Assembly: GCF_014696315.1 (NCBI RefSeq) | Contig: NZ_JACJPX010000001.1 | Location: forward strand, 237,977 to 301,976 | Source of the DNA: Calothrix membranacea FACHB-236 | Lineage (GTDB): Bacteria; Cyanobacteriota; Cyanobacteriia; Cyanobacteriales; Nostocaceae | Direction of reading: 5' to 3' | DNA length: 64,000 nt | In this document: in pieces, positions 17,753 through 27,801 of the stretch | Layout: every line of letters starts with the position of its first letter | Numbering within the stretch: position 1 is the stretch's first letter | The notes under the pieces: model-generated | What the model was told of the DNA's origin: nothing | The model's input: the letters and a program-made list of their open reading frames with translations, nothing else | Database searches by the model: none | Made by a program: the position numbers and the translations under genes

Positions 17753-17869
17753 CAAGGTATTTGTACAACGCCCGATAATCAAATTTAGATTCTTATAATG
17801 TATCACCGTACTTTGGTAGAGTAATTTTAACCAAGCTAGAATTACTAGACAATCCAGAGCATCACAACT

Positions 17870-20800
17870 ATGAAAGTTATTCATGGCACCTGGATACCAA
17901 ATGCGGCATCTGACTTTATTCAGCCAGGGTCTTTTTATTTGTGGATAGAAACCCCGATAGTCAAAAAAAGCCGTGCTAATCAGCAAAATATTCATCCTGG
18001 ACATCTAGCAAAAGCTGAATTAATTGCTTTTTTAACGCAAGCTTTAGGGTTGAAAGAACCACCTAATCAATTAATTCAACGCATATCACCTAAATATTTT
18101 GCTCTACCTACTGTTGATAATCAACCTTTACCCTCACCAGAATTAATTAAGTATCTGGAAGTGGAAATTCCCGAAGAATATGAGGATTTCCAATATTGGC
18201 AGGTGGATTGTTATGAAACGGTCATATCTGCTAAGACGGAAAAAGTAAATAATATTATCAAACTGCTCAAGGATATTCATTTTTTAGCGCTACACAATGC
18301 CGATGAAGTGCAACTCGGTTCGGATTTATTGTTTTGGTATCACTACACCCAAGCTTTTAAGCAAGTCATCCTGAAAGACCAATATATTCCATCGCTGAAA
18401 TATCGAGAGTTAGAAGCAGCAAAAACTAAGAAGAAAAGCAAATCATCAACTGCACAAGCATTTGAAATCTACGCCACTTGGGAAATTATCTCTGTTGCTT
18501 ACGAAGAAAATATTAAAAAGTATATTGATTATATGCCGCTGATTTGTGTGGCAGGTGCGGCAATATCTGGTGAGAGTATTGAGTTTTTTGATCAAGAAAC
18601 ATTATTACGTCATTTTTCTGAGTCTATCCTGACAAATATAGTTACCCATACAGCTTCTACAGCCGCTTTTGATAAACAAATTGCAGATTCTCTAGTTGAA
18701 TATTCTTTTTATCCCCATCGACATAACCCCTTAAAAACAAATCAAGCTTTTGCAGAATATCAGCAATGGCTAGCATGGAAAACTAAAATTACCCGCACCC
18801 AAGCTGATGCTGCTTTTCATCTTTGCTTCCAGTTACATTCTCCTCAAGCTGAAGCAATAGATAATTGGCAAATGCAATTTTTAGTAGCCAGTAAACAAGA
18901 CCCTTCACTAAAGCTGGATTTGTCAGATTACTGGACTATGAATAAAACAGCTAAAACGGCAATACATAAACAATATGGGAAAGATTTTGAAACTCATTTG
19001 CTGCTGAATTTAGGTTATGCAGCGCGGATGTATCCTAAATTATGGCAGGGATTGGAAACGGATCAGCCAAGGGGAATGCAACTTACTTTAGAAGAAGCAT
19101 TTGCTTTCCTCCAAGAAAGTGCTTGGGTGTTAGAAGACGCAGGTTTTAAAGTGATTGTACCTGCTTGGTATACTCCCGCAGGTCGTCGGCGTGCCAAAAT
19201 TCGCCTCAAAGCTTCAGGTAAAAAATTAGCGCCGACAAAGGGTGAAACTACAAGCTATTTTGGTTTAAATTCCCTAGTACAGTATGAATATGAATTGGCA
19301 ATTGGTGAGCAAGTTGTCACACCCCAAGAATGGGAACAATTAATTAATGCTAAGGCTCCTTTAGTGCATTTTCGCGGTCAATGGATGGAATTAGACCGAG
19401 ATAAAATGCAGCAATTGTTGGAATTTTGGCAATCTCATGGTGATGAACAACCAGAGATGAATTTGCTGGAATTTCTCCAACGCAGTGCGGAAGCTGGGGA
19501 CGAGTGGGAAATTGAACATGATGATGTTTTAGCGGAAATGATGGCGAAGCTGCAAGATAAAAGTCAGCTAGAACCAATTTCTGAACAACTAAATCTGCAA
19601 GGTAATTTGCGCGAGTACCAAAAGCGTGGTGTTTCTTGGTTGCAATATTTAGAAAGATTGGGATTAAATGGCTGTCTTGCAGACGATATGGGTTTAGGTA
19701 AATCTGTGCAGGTAATAGCGAGGCTGGTACAAGAGAAGGAAGGACAAGGGAGTGATTTACCGCCTACATTATTAATCGCGCCTACTTCCGTTGTTGGGAA
19801 TTGGCAAAAAGAAATTGCCAAATTTGCGCCACACTTAAAAAGTATGGTGCATCATGGAGGCGATCGCACGCAAAACTCTGCAGATTTCAAAGCCGCTTGT
19901 CTTCAACATGATGTTGTGATTACTTCCTTTACCCTGGCTCGCAAAGATGAGAAGCTACTCAACAGTGTGAAATGGCATCGTCTGGTTTTAGATGAAGCGC
20001 AAAATATCAAAAATCCCAAAGCAGCGCAAACTAAAGCGATTCTCAAACTCTCCGCCAAACATCGACTCGCTTTGACAGGAACACCTGTAGAAAACCGCTT
20101 GCTAGATTTGTGGTCAATTTTTAATTTCCTCAATCCTGGTTACTTGGGTAAAGAAGCGCAATTTCGCAAGTCCTTTGAGGTTCCGATTCAGAAAGATAAT
20201 GATCGCGTCAAATCAGTTACCCTGAAAAAATTAGTTGAACCTCTAATTTTACGTCGGGTGAAAACTGACCAATCGATCATCAACGATTTACCCGATAAAG
20301 TTGAACAAATCCTCTACACCAACTTAACCAAAGAACAAGCCTCACTTTACGAAGTGGTGGTGAAAGATGTTGAGGAACAATTGCAAAAGGCTGAAGGAAT
20401 CCAACGCAAGGGTTTGATTCTTTCTACCTTAATGAAATTGAAACAAATCTGCAATCATCCAGCCCAATTCTTACAAGATAACAGCGAATTTTCCCCAGAG
20501 CGATCGCACAAACTCAGCCGATTAGCGGAAATGGTAGAAGAAGCGATTTCCGAAGGCGAAAGTTTACTGATATTCAGTCAATTTACTGAAGTCTGCGAAA
20601 ACATCGAAAAGCATCTCAAACACAACTTACACTGCAACACCTACTACCTACATGGTGGGACAAACCGCAAACGTCGGGAACAGATGATTAGCGAATTTCA
20701 AGAACCCGATACAGAACCATCTGTGTTTATTCTTTCTCTCAAAGCAGGTGGTGTCGGGATTACACTCACTAAAGCCAATCATGTATTCCATTTTGATAGA

Positions 20801-21046
20801 TGGTGGAACCCAGCAGTTGAGAATCAAGCAACAGATAGAGCTTTTCGGATTGGTCAAAAAAAGAATGTTTTCGTGCATAAATTTGTGGCAATTGGCACTC
20901 TAGAAGAGAAAATTCACCAAATGATTGAAGATAAGAAAAAACTCTCATCTGCTGTTGTCGGAAGTGATGAATCTTGGCTCACGGAACTGGATAACGAAGC
21001 TTTTAAACAACTTATCGCCTTAAATAAAAGCGCAATTTTGGAGTAA
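17870..21046 (+). CDS. SNF2-family helicase/ATPase
   Basis: 1058 aa. The N-terminal about 500 residues form the bacterial SNF2-associated region (DUF3670-like). The ATPase part shows NGCLADDMGLGKSVQ (motif I), LLIAPTSVVGNW (Ia), LDEAQNIKN (II, DEAQ), LALTGTPVENR (III), and in the second lobe YLHGGTNRKRREQMI, LSLKAGGVGITLT and DRWWNPAVENQATDRAFRIG (V and VI). It translocates on duplex DNA to remodel bound proteins, acting in transcription or repair. The next gene, 5 bp on, codes for a SWIM zinc-finger protein, a common partner. Confidence 0.93.
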   Translation: MKVIHGTWIPNAASDFIQPGSFYLWIETPIVKKSRANQQNIHPGHLAKAELIAFLTQALGLKEPPNQLIQRISPKYFALPTVDNQPLPSPELIKYLEVEIPEEYEDFQYWQVDCYETVISAKTEKVNNIIKLLKDIHFLALHNADEVQLGSDLLFWYHYTQAFKQVILKDQYIPSLKYRELEAAKTKKKSKSSTAQAFEIYATWEIISVAYEENIKKYIDYMPLICVAGAAISGESIEFFDQETLLRHFSESILTNIVTHTASTAAFDKQIADSLVEYSFYPHRHNPLKTNQAFAEYQQWLAWKTKITRTQADAAFHLCFQLHSPQAEAIDNWQMQFLVASKQDPSLKLDLSDYWTMNKTAKTAIHKQYGKDFETHLLLNLGYAARMYPKLWQGLETDQPRGMQLTLEEAFAFLQESAWVLEDAGFKVIVPAWYTPAGRRRAKIRLKASGKKLAPTKGETTSYFGLNSLVQYEYELAIGEQVVTPQEWEQLINAKAPLVHFRGQWMELDRDKMQQLLEFWQSHGDEQPEMNLLEFLQRSAEAGDEWEIEHDDVLAEMMAKLQDKSQLEPISEQLNLQGNLREYQKRGVSWLQYLERLGLNGCLADDMGLGKSVQVIARLVQEKEGQGSDLPPTLLIAPTSVVGNWQKEIAKFAPHLKSMVHHGGDRTQNSADFKAACLQHDVVITSFTLARKDEKLLNSVKWHRLVLDEAQNIKNPKAAQTKAILKLSAKHRLALTGTPVENRLLDLWSIFNFLNPGYLGKEAQFRKSFEVPIQKDNDRVKSVTLKKLVEPLILRRVKTDQSIINDLPDKVEQILYTNLTKEQASLYEVVVKDVEEQLQKAEGIQRKGLILSTLMKLKQICNHPAQFLQDNSEFSPERSHKLSRLAEMVEEAISEGESLLIFSQFTEVCENIEKHLKHNLHCNTYYLHGGTNRKRREQMISEFQEPDTEPSVFILSLKAGGVGITLTKANHVFHFDRWWNPAVENQATDRAFRIGQKKNVFVHKFVAIGTLEEKIHQMIEDKKKLSSAVVGSDESWLTELDNEAFKQLIALNKSAILE

Positions 21047-21051
21047 ACCTC

Positions 21052-21891
21052 ATGGCTAAATTTAGCAGAACTTGGTGGGGCGATCGCTTTATTCAAGCAT
21101 TAGAACAATTCACCGATGAAGGACGACTCCAACGCGGACGTTCTTATGCACGTGGAGGTAAAGTTTTAAATTTTGAAGTAGAGAAAAATAAAATTACAGC
21201 CAAAGTCAAAGGCTCAATAAATCCTTACTTTGGAGTTTACAAAGAACCAACTTATAATATCTCAATTGAAATTACACCAATTGCCAAAAATCGATGGAGT
21301 GAAGCGATTCAAAAGCTTTCCTCAAAAGCTAGTATTGTTTCGCGGTTACTCCTTAACGAAGTACCAGAAAATATAGAAGATACTTTTGCAGGCTTGGGAT
21401 TACATTTATTACCCCACAACAGCAAAGATTTTAAAACCAAATGTTCTTGTCCAGATTACGCCAATCCTTGCAAGCATATCGCTGGTGTATATTATTTAGT
21501 TGCTTCACAGTTAGATGAAAACCCATTTCTTTTATTTGAATTGCGGGGATTATCAAAAACAGAACTGCAAGCAAAACTGGCTGAGTCAAATTTAGGTAAA
21601 GCGCTATCGGAAGAATTGAATACGAAGGAAATTCCTTTAGAAGTATCGACTTCGCTATATACAAAATTAGAAAAGCAAGCTATTGCACAAAAGCCAAGTG
21701 TGAGGGAATTTTGGTTAGGGACGAAGCGATTACCACAAACAATTGAAGTAGGTAGTCAAAGCGGAGTATCAGCAATTTTGGTGAAGAAGCAGGGAGATTT
21801 TCCAGCTTTTTGGCGCAAGGATAATTCTTTTATTGAAACGATGGAGGAGTTATATCAAAGGGTGAAGACGAAAAACCAGAATATTATCTGA
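21052..21891 (+). CDS. SWIM zinc-finger protein, partner of the SNF2 helicase
   Basis: 279 aa. The SWIM motif CxCxnCxH is seen as CSCPDYANPCKHIAGVYY (about residues 130-147). An N-terminal GRLQRGRSYARGGKVLNFEV stretch matches the usual start of these proteins. The gene starts 5 bp after the helicase stop, so they form one operon. SWIM fingers bind DNA or protein; here it probably guides the helicase to its substrate. Confidence 0.9.
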   Translation: MAKFSRTWWGDRFIQALEQFTDEGRLQRGRSYARGGKVLNFEVEKNKITAKVKGSINPYFGVYKEPTYNISIEITPIAKNRWSEAIQKLSSKASIVSRLLLNEVPENIEDTFAGLGLHLLPHNSKDFKTKCSCPDYANPCKHIAGVYYLVASQLDENPFLLFELRGLSKTELQAKLAESNLGKALSEELNTKEIPLEVSTSLYTKLEKQAIAQKPSVREFWLGTKRLPQTIEVGSQSGVSAILVKKQGDFPAFWRKDNSFIETMEELYQRVKTKNQNII

Positions 21892-22153
21892 GGAAGGTTC
21901 ACGCAGAGACGCAGAGGCGCGGAGAGGAAGAAAAAAGTTATTGGATAATTACGAATTACAGTCACCACCTATTTATCCAGAGGATACTGCACCAGATATA
22001 AAATTCGGCAGGAATTAATAGGGATTTCTCAATCGAAAAATAAAAAAGCGATCGCTTTGTCTAGCATTTTTGGAAAGTTATATTAAATACATACCTTCAA
22101 TCTATCCTCAATAGCCATGTTAATATTAATCCAAATCAATTTGAAGGAATAAT

Positions 22154-22363
22154 ATGACAGAACTTAATCTTGACGAAGAGAAAATTAAGCAACTATTTAA
22201 AAGCGCACTTATCGAAGTAATTCAAGAACAGAAAGAAGTATTCTCTGATTTGTTAGCAGAAATTATCGAAGACATAGCTCTAGAAAAAGCTATCAAAGAA
22301 GGTGAAAATACAGAACCAGTCAGCCGGGAGGCAATTTTTAAGATTTTGGGAAATAAAGGATGA
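22154..22363 (+). CDS. Type II antitoxin (RelB-like, small acidic)
   Basis: 69 aa, acidic and helical (NLDEEKIKQLFKSALIEVIQ), with AAGGA before the ATG. The stop overlaps the start of the RelE-like toxin (ATGA). The sequence resembles short cyanobacterial antitoxins that wrap around RelE/ParE toxins and repress their own promoter. Confidence 0.8.
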   Translation: MTELNLDEEKIKQLFKSALIEVIQEQKEVFSDLLAEIIEDIALEKAIKEGENTEPVSREAIFKILGNKG

Positions 22364-22626
22364 TTGTTGAATTCCGCAAAAGCTTTGAAAAGGATTTAAG
22401 CAAAATTAAAGATGAAACATTACTGCAAAGAATACAAACAGTAATTGAAGAAGTCGAAAATGCTGAAAATCTTGGAGAAGTGAATAATGTTAAAAAACTT
22501 AAAGCTGATGGTGATTATTATCGGATTAGAGTTGGAGATTACAGAATAGAGTTAACAATCTCTGATAATGTAATTCTTTTTGTCAGAGCGTTACAAAGAA
22601 AAGATATTTACAGGTATTTCCCTTAA
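22360..22626 (+). CDS. RelE/ParE-family toxin
   Basis: 88 aa with the RelE fold pattern: FRKSFEKDLSKIKD, a helical VIEEVENA, then VKKLKADGDYYRIRVGDYRI and LFVRALQRKDIYRYFP at the end. RelE toxins cleave mRNA at the ribosome; which chemistry applies cannot be told. It is coupled to the antitoxin by a 4-bp overlap and ends 112 bp before the converging ftsH. Confidence 0.87.
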   Translation: MIVEFRKSFEKDLSKIKDETLLQRIQTVIEEVENAENLGEVNNVKKLKADGDYYRIRVGDYRIELTISDNVILFVRALQRKDIYRYFP

Positions 22627-22681
22627 TTAGATTTTGACAGCTTTCGTGCAAGCGTCTTCGCCTTTTGCTTGTAGTTTAGGC

Positions 22682-22717
22682 AAAAAAAGCGATCGCACCC
22701 TAAAAATGCGATCGCTT
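22682..22717 (-). terminator. Terminator built from HIP1 octamers
   Basis: AAGCGATCGCA (22687-22697) and TGCGATCGCTT (22707-22717) form a perfect 11-bp stem with a 9-base loop; on the minus strand a run of seven T follows. Each arm contains the HIP1 octamer GCGATCGC. It serves ftsH (minus) and may also stop toxin transcription on the plus strand. Confidence 0.8.
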
Positions 22718-22738
22718 CTTTATTTCAATCTCGAATCC

Positions 22739-24676
22739 TTACACCAAAAGCGTCTGCAACAAAGGCTTATCTTCTGATAACTTACCTGTCCGCAACCATT
22801 CATTTAATTCCTCTGGTGCGACAGCTTGCTGGAGACGTTCCCGCAATGATTCACCTTCTAAAATTTCTTGTTGCAACAGTTCTTGTGCAGTATCTTCTAG
22901 CAATGTGCGGTTATGTTGCAAAATGCTTAAAGCGATGTGGTGAGCATTATCTACTATTTGCTTGACTTCGCGGTCAATTTCTTCTGCGACTTGGGGACTA
23001 ATCGAACGGCGAGGATTTCCATAGCCTTCGATAAATTGCTGTTGAATCTTCTCAAATGCTACAGGGCCTAGTTTATCGCTCATACCATAGATGGTAATTG
23101 CGCGTTCTGCCATATCAGTAGCTTTTTGGATATCGTCAGACGCACCAGTAGAAACCTTACCAAATACAACTTCCTCAGCCGAACGTCCACCCAATAAAGT
23201 TGCAATTCGTCCGCGAATTTCGTCTTCTACCATCAAAAAGCGGTCTTCTTCTGGCATTTGGATTGTATAACCCAATGCACCGACACCACGAGGCACAACG
23301 GAGATTTTTTCGACTTTACCAGCACCAGGCATTAAAGCCCCAATGATCGCGTGACCAACTTCGTGATAAGCTACGGTCTTCTTCTCAGTTTCATTTAACA
23401 CTCGAGAGCGTTTTTCTAACCCAGCTACCAAGCGCTCAATCGCTTCGTTGAAATCTGCCATAACTACGGCTTGCCGATTTTGACGAGCTGCTAGCAATGC
23501 GGCTTCGTTCACCAAGTTAGCTAAATCTGCCCCCGCAAACCCTGGTGTGCGGATAGCGATAGTAGCTAAGTTAACATCCTCAGCTAATTTAACGTTTCTG
23601 GCATGAACCTTCAGAATCGCTTCCCGCCCAATTTTATCAGGGCGATCAACTACAATTTGGCGGTCAAAGCGTCCGGGACGACGTAATGCAGGGTCGAGGA
23701 CTTCAGGACGGTTAGTAGCGGCGATAATAATTACGCCTGTATTGGCATCAAAACCATCCATTTCGGTGAGTAACTGGTTAAGGGTTTGTTCACGTTCATC
23801 ATTACCGCCAACAAATCCACCATTACCAGCACGAGATTTACCCAGTGCGTCTAACTCGTCGATAAAGACAATACAGGGAGCTTGTTTTTTTGCTTGCTCA
23901 AATAAATCGCGAACCCGTGCAGCACCGACACCAACGAATAATTCGATGAATTCGGAACCGGAAATACTGAAGAAAGGAACCCCAGCTTCACCTGCGATCG
24001 CTCTCGCTAATAATGTCTTACCTGTCCCTGGAGGCCCTACTAACAATGCACCTTTAGGAATTTTTGCTCCCAAGCGGGTGTATTTGTCAGCATTCTTCAA
24101 GAAATCAACTATTTCTTCTAATTCCACTTTGGCTTCATCGACACCAGCCACATCAGTAAATTTCACACCTGTGCTGCCATCAGATGAAATCCGCGCCTTG
24201 CTTTTACCTACCGTCAAAGCAGCAGGGCCGCCTCCTTGACGATTCATTAAAAAGCCCCAAATACCAAAGAAAATTAACGGTGGAGCTACCCAGCTAATTA
24301 AAGTACTTAGCCAACCATTTTGGTCTGGTGTCGGCGCAGCAAATTCAACATTATGCTCACGAAGAATCTTTGGTAAATCGAGATCCAAAGCTACGGGTGT
24401 AGTAGTGAATACCTGTTCTGTCGGTTTGCCATCAGGGGTTTGAGTTTTGAGGACATACTCAATGCGATCGCTACCTACCATCGCCCGTTCGACTTTACCA
24501 GCTTCCACCTGAACCACAAAGTCACTATAAGGAACTTGTGGCAATTTCGGGCCGAAGAAACTGGGAACAATAAAGTTAAGCAGCAATAATACAGTTAGTA
24601 ATATCAAGAAGCTGCCACCAAACTGCCGCCATCTCGAAGGTTTCAATTGATTTTTATTATTATTTTCTACAGGCAT
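22739..24676 (-). CDS. ftsH: ATP-dependent zinc metalloprotease FtsH
   Basis: 645 aa. Two N-terminal membrane segments (about 18-38 and 125-143) flank a lumen/periplasm domain. The AAA module has [22 protein letters not shown] (Walker B), the second-region [10 protein letters not shown], and the zinc site HEVGH in [12 protein letters not shown]. Cyanobacterial FtsH complexes degrade damaged D1 in photosystem II repair and control other membrane proteins; several paralogues exist, so which one this is cannot be stated. Full length. Confidence 0.96.
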   Translation of the reverse strand: MPVENNNKNQLKPSRWRQFGGSFLILLTVLLLLNFIVPSFFGPKLPQVPYSDFVVQVEAGKVERAMVGSDRIEYVLKTQTPDGKPTEQVFTTTPVALDLDLPKILREHNVEFAAPTPDQNGWLSTLISWVAPPLIFFGIWGFLMNRQGGGPAALTVGKSKARISSDGSTGVKFTDVAGVDEAKVELEEIVDFLKNADKYTRLGAKIPKGALLVGPPGTGKTLLARAIAGEAGVPFFSISGSEFIELFVGVGAARVRDLFEQAKKQAPCIVFIDELDALGKSRAGNGGFVGGNDEREQTLNQLLTEMDGFDANTGVIIIAATNRPEVLDPALRRPGRFDRQIVVDRPDKIGREAILKVHARNVKLAEDVNLATIAIRTPGFAGADLANLVNEAALLAARQNRQAVVMADFNEAIERLVAGLEKRSRVLNETEKKTVAYHEVGHAIIGALMPGAGKVEKISVVPRGVGALGYTIQMPEEDRFLMVEDEIRGRIATLLGGRSAEEVVFGKVSTGASDDIQKATDMAERAITIYGMSDKLGPVAFEKIQQQFIEGYGNPRRSISPQVAEEIDREVKQIVDNAHHIALSILQHNRTLLEDTAQELLQQEILEGESLRERLQQAVAPEELNEWLRTGKLSEDKPLLQTLLV

Positions 24677-24933
24677 TTTGATGTACCCTCAATTTAATGT
24701 TTTTGGGATTGGGGACTGGGGATTGGGGACTGGGGAGAAGGGGGACAAGGAGAGATTTGATTTTTGATTTATTTATTACCAATTACCCATTACCAATTAC
24801 CAATTACCAAACCCCCAATGACAACGTAACGTGAATTGCAAAGTTTTGTATCTCTTAGGTTTATTCTAGAAACTAGATGGCGTAGACCAAATTAGTGTAT
24901 ACCCCACAGAAAAATGCGTATTGCCGAACTTCT

Positions 24934-25128
24934 ATGGAAAATAAGCTAGGATTGCTGCTCAAAGTATTTATACTCTCGATTGTGCTGTCTTTCTTCATTA
25001 AATATGCAGCACCAGGTTTGAGAATTCCGGGAACAGATGTAGTGGCCCTGATTATGGTCTTATCACCAGCTACAATTATGGCGATCGCATTATTATGGCG
25101 ATTCCAAAGGATGAAGGCTGAAGTGTGA
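24934..25128 (+). CDS. Small hypothetical membrane protein
   Basis: 64 aa from the ATG at 24934 (a GTG at 24895 would add an implausible 13 residues). Two hydrophobic segments: LLLKVFILSIVLSFFIKYA and VVALIMVLSPATIMAIALLW, joined by APGLRIPGTD, then a basic tail FQRMKAEV. No family function is known. Confidence 0.7.
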   Translation: MENKLGLLLKVFILSIVLSFFIKYAAPGLRIPGTDVVALIMVLSPATIMAIALLWRFQRMKAEV

Positions 25129-25421
25129 AGGCTGAAATTACCTCACCCAAAAATGTGCAGGTATGTAACGATTGTTTTCATCCTTTATCCTTAAAACTTC
25201 ATCCTTCTTTATAGCTGTTCATCGTCTAGGCGGAAGTTGCTAAAATCAGCTAACCTAGCTGCATTAATTGTAGGAATTGGGCATTGGGCATTGGGCATTG
25301 GGCATTGGGCATTGGGTAATTAGTAATGGAAATTTCTCCCCTACTCCCTCATCTCCCTCATCTCCCTCATCTCCCTCATCTTCCCCAGTCCCCAGTCCCC
25401 AATCCCCTTTAAAAATGTAGC
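25129..25421. repeat. Intergenic with heptamer tandem repeats
   Basis: TTGGGCA is repeated about six times (25277-25317), then CTCCCTCAT units (25344-25380) and CCCCAGTC units. No gene is visible. Confidence 0.8.
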
Positions 25422-26594
25422 TTGCCAACAGCTGGGAGTCAGCCTGTGAACCTAGGTCAATGGATTGGCTTAATCGCCATAGTTCTCTCTTTATACATCT
25501 TGTGGCAAATTAAAGAAGTTTTATTGCTGATGTTTGCCGCAGTTGTATTAGCTTCTACCTTAAATCGTCTAGCGAGATGGTTTCAACGTTGGGGAATCAA
25601 ACGTGGTTTCGCCGTACTTATCGCAGTAGGTATATTTTTTGCTTTAATAGTCGGCTTTTTCTGGTTGATTGTACCGCCTTTTACAGCGCAGTTTCACGAA
25701 CTGACTTATCGAGTTCCCCAAGGTTTAGAACGCTTAAATAGTTGGGTGAATGCGATGAAAACTCAAGTTCCTGCTCAACTAGTACCTTATATTCCAGATT
25801 TAGACAGTCTGATCAAACAAGCACAGCCATTTATTAATAAGCTAGTAGGAAACTCTTTCGCTTTTGTCTCGGGTTCATTAGAAGCTCTCCTCAAAATTTT
25901 ACTTGTGCTGGTTTTAACAGGGATGTTATTAGCCAATCCCCTAGCTTACCGCCGAGTTTTTGTGCGTCTTTTTCCTTCATTTTATCGACGGCGGGTAGAT
26001 GGAATTTTGAATCAGTGCGAAACTTCCTTAGAAGGATGGGTAATCGGCGCTCTCATTGCTATGGGTGTAGTGGGATTAATGAGCGTTATCGGCTTGTCGG
26101 CTTTAAGTGTAAAGGCGGCTTTGGCTTTAGGAGTTTTAGCAGGCTTTTTAAACTTGATTCCCAACCTTGGCCCCACAATGAGTGTAGTTCCTGCAATGGC
26201 GATCGCACTTTTGGATGCACCTTGGAAAGCTGTTGCTGTCTTGATTCTCTACTTCTTCATTCAACAAGCTGAAAGTAATTTTATTACACCAGTTGTCATG
26301 GCTCATCAAGTTTCGTTACTACCAGCCGTGACTTTAATTTCTCAGTTATTTTTTGTTACCTTCTTTGGTTTTTTAGGACTATTTTTAGCCCTACCTCTCA
26401 CTGTTGTGGCGAAGATTTGGCTACAAGAAGTTTTGATTAAAGATGTTTTGGATGAATGGGGAAATAGCCATCAAAAAGAATCTAAGTTAGTCATCGTTTC
26501 TAACTCGCCAGGGGTAGATGATCCGTGGGAGACAGATAGCCCAGATAATAATGTAGAACGGACAACTGAGGATACTTGGCAAGAAAAAGATTAG
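25422..26594 (+). CDS. AI-2E-transporter/PerM family permease
   Basis: 390 aa from TTG 25422; GTG 25446 is an equally possible start. About seven or eight hydrophobic segments, with the paired N-terminal helices, the soluble middle (about 75-150) and the conserved LNLIPNLGPTMSVVPAMAIAL and ESNFITPVVM motifs. Family members export small molecules or act as Na+/H+ antiporters; AI-2 transport is not implied in cyanobacteria. The acidic C-terminal tail is cytosolic. Confidence 0.88.
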   Translation: MPTAGSQPVNLGQWIGLIAIVLSLYILWQIKEVLLLMFAAVVLASTLNRLARWFQRWGIKRGFAVLIAVGIFFALIVGFFWLIVPPFTAQFHELTYRVPQGLERLNSWVNAMKTQVPAQLVPYIPDLDSLIKQAQPFINKLVGNSFAFVSGSLEALLKILLVLVLTGMLLANPLAYRRVFVRLFPSFYRRRVDGILNQCETSLEGWVIGALIAMGVVGLMSVIGLSALSVKAALALGVLAGFLNLIPNLGPTMSVVPAMAIALLDAPWKAVAVLILYFFIQQAESNFITPVVMAHQVSLLPAVTLISQLFFVTFFGFLGLFLALPLTVVAKIWLQEVLIKDVLDEWGNSHQKESKLVIVSNSPGVDDPWETDSPDNNVERTTEDTWQEKD

Positions 26595-26751
26595 TATTGC
26601 TGGGCATAGGGCATAGGGCATGGGGCATGGCAAAGAAAGATTTTCATGCCCTATTTGTGCGATTAATGGCAACTGTCTAGCTAGAAAAGTATACTCAAGG
26701 GGGAAAAACACGCGGCTTTTTGCAAAATTCAAAATCCAAAATTGCTAAATC

Positions 26752-27453
26752 ATGATGCGTCGCTACATTATTTTTGCTCTTGGTGCTGCTGCACTATGGT
26801 TAATAGCCAAACCTTTATGGATGCAATCCAATCCTCAACCGCAAGCACCACAAGCAGCAGTAACTACACAGCAACCTCAACCTTCTGTAACTACTAAAAA
26901 ACAAACTTCAACTTTACCAGTTGCAACTAATATTTCTGCTAATTCTCAAGCAAAAATTTGGTCTGTGCTTCAGCAAGGGAGGGGTTATGTAGTGATTATG
27001 CGTCATGCAGTAGCCCCAGGAATTGGCGATCCTGTTGAATTTCGCCTTAATGATTGTTCTACACAACGTAACCTATCAGAAGCAGGTAGACAGCAAGCAA
27101 TAAGAACTGGAAAGGCTTTTAGAACCAAAAATATTCAAGTTTCTAGAGTACTATCAAGTCAGTGGTGTCGCTGTTTAGAAACAGCCAAATTGATGAATTT
27201 GGGTAAGGTTGAGCCTTATCCAGCGCTCAATTCCTTTTTTAATAATTACAAAACTCAGCCTCAGCAAACTGCACAACTGCGTCAGTTTATTGTCAATAAT
27301 CGTAACCGCCCTGGTGTAGTTGTGATGGTGACACACGAAGTCAACATTACAGCACTGATCGGTGATAGTTACCCTAAATCTGGTGAATCAGTTGTAGTGC
27401 GAGCTAATAAAAATAACAAAATCGAGCTAGTTGGACAAATTAAAGCTTTATAG
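26752..27453 (+). CDS. Histidine phosphatase superfamily protein, membrane-anchored
   Basis: 233 aa. An N-terminal anchor or signal peptide (IIFALGAAALWLIAKPLWM) is followed by a Gln/Pro/Thr-rich linker to about residue 65. The catalytic RHA box is in VVIMRHAVAPG, then SSQWCRCLETAKL and the second His in VMVTHEVNITALIGD. The family removes phosphate through a phospho-His intermediate. It probably faces the periplasm; substrate unknown. Confidence 0.85.
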   Translation: MMRRYIIFALGAAALWLIAKPLWMQSNPQPQAPQAAVTTQQPQPSVTTKKQTSTLPVATNISANSQAKIWSVLQQGRGYVVIMRHAVAPGIGDPVEFRLNDCSTQRNLSEAGRQQAIRTGKAFRTKNIQVSRVLSSQWCRCLETAKLMNLGKVEPYPALNSFFNNYKTQPQQTAQLRQFIVNNRNRPGVVVMVTHEVNITALIGDSYPKSGESVVVRANKNNKIELVGQIKAL

Positions 27454-27801
27454 GATTCAAGATTGGGAAAAGGTGAAAGGGTAAAGGTTTTTCTTGCTAT
27501 TTTTCCCTTAGCCAACAACTGTTGATAAGCTGTTACGCATTTAAATTGTATATTTCGCGCGGGTGTGGTCAAAAGGAGCCAGTGCGTTGGGCGGCTTTGC
27601 CGACTTGAAGTAACTGGCGTTCAAGAGTCCAAAGTGCAAGCTAGCCTTTGACACTGGACTATTGACCCTTGACAGTCCCAACGCCAGAATATTTGCTCTA
27701 GGTGCGTATCAGCTTATAAGATTTCTCCAGCCAAACTGATTTAATCAATTAGGTGGCAGCTTCAAGCCCCATAATCAATATGCTAATTTGCTACATTTAA
27801 T
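27454..27801. repeat. Intergenic with GGAGCCAGTGCG repeat
   Basis: 27571-27628 holds CAAAAGGAGCCAGTGCGTTG through TAACTGGCGTTCAAGAG, a dispersed repeat with relatives at 31433-31515 and 50157-50228. No gene is visible. Confidence 0.7.

Noticed and set aside
17663..18004. Minus-strand frame over the SNF2 start
   Set aside because: It is made of a dispersed repeat and the antisense of the helicase start.
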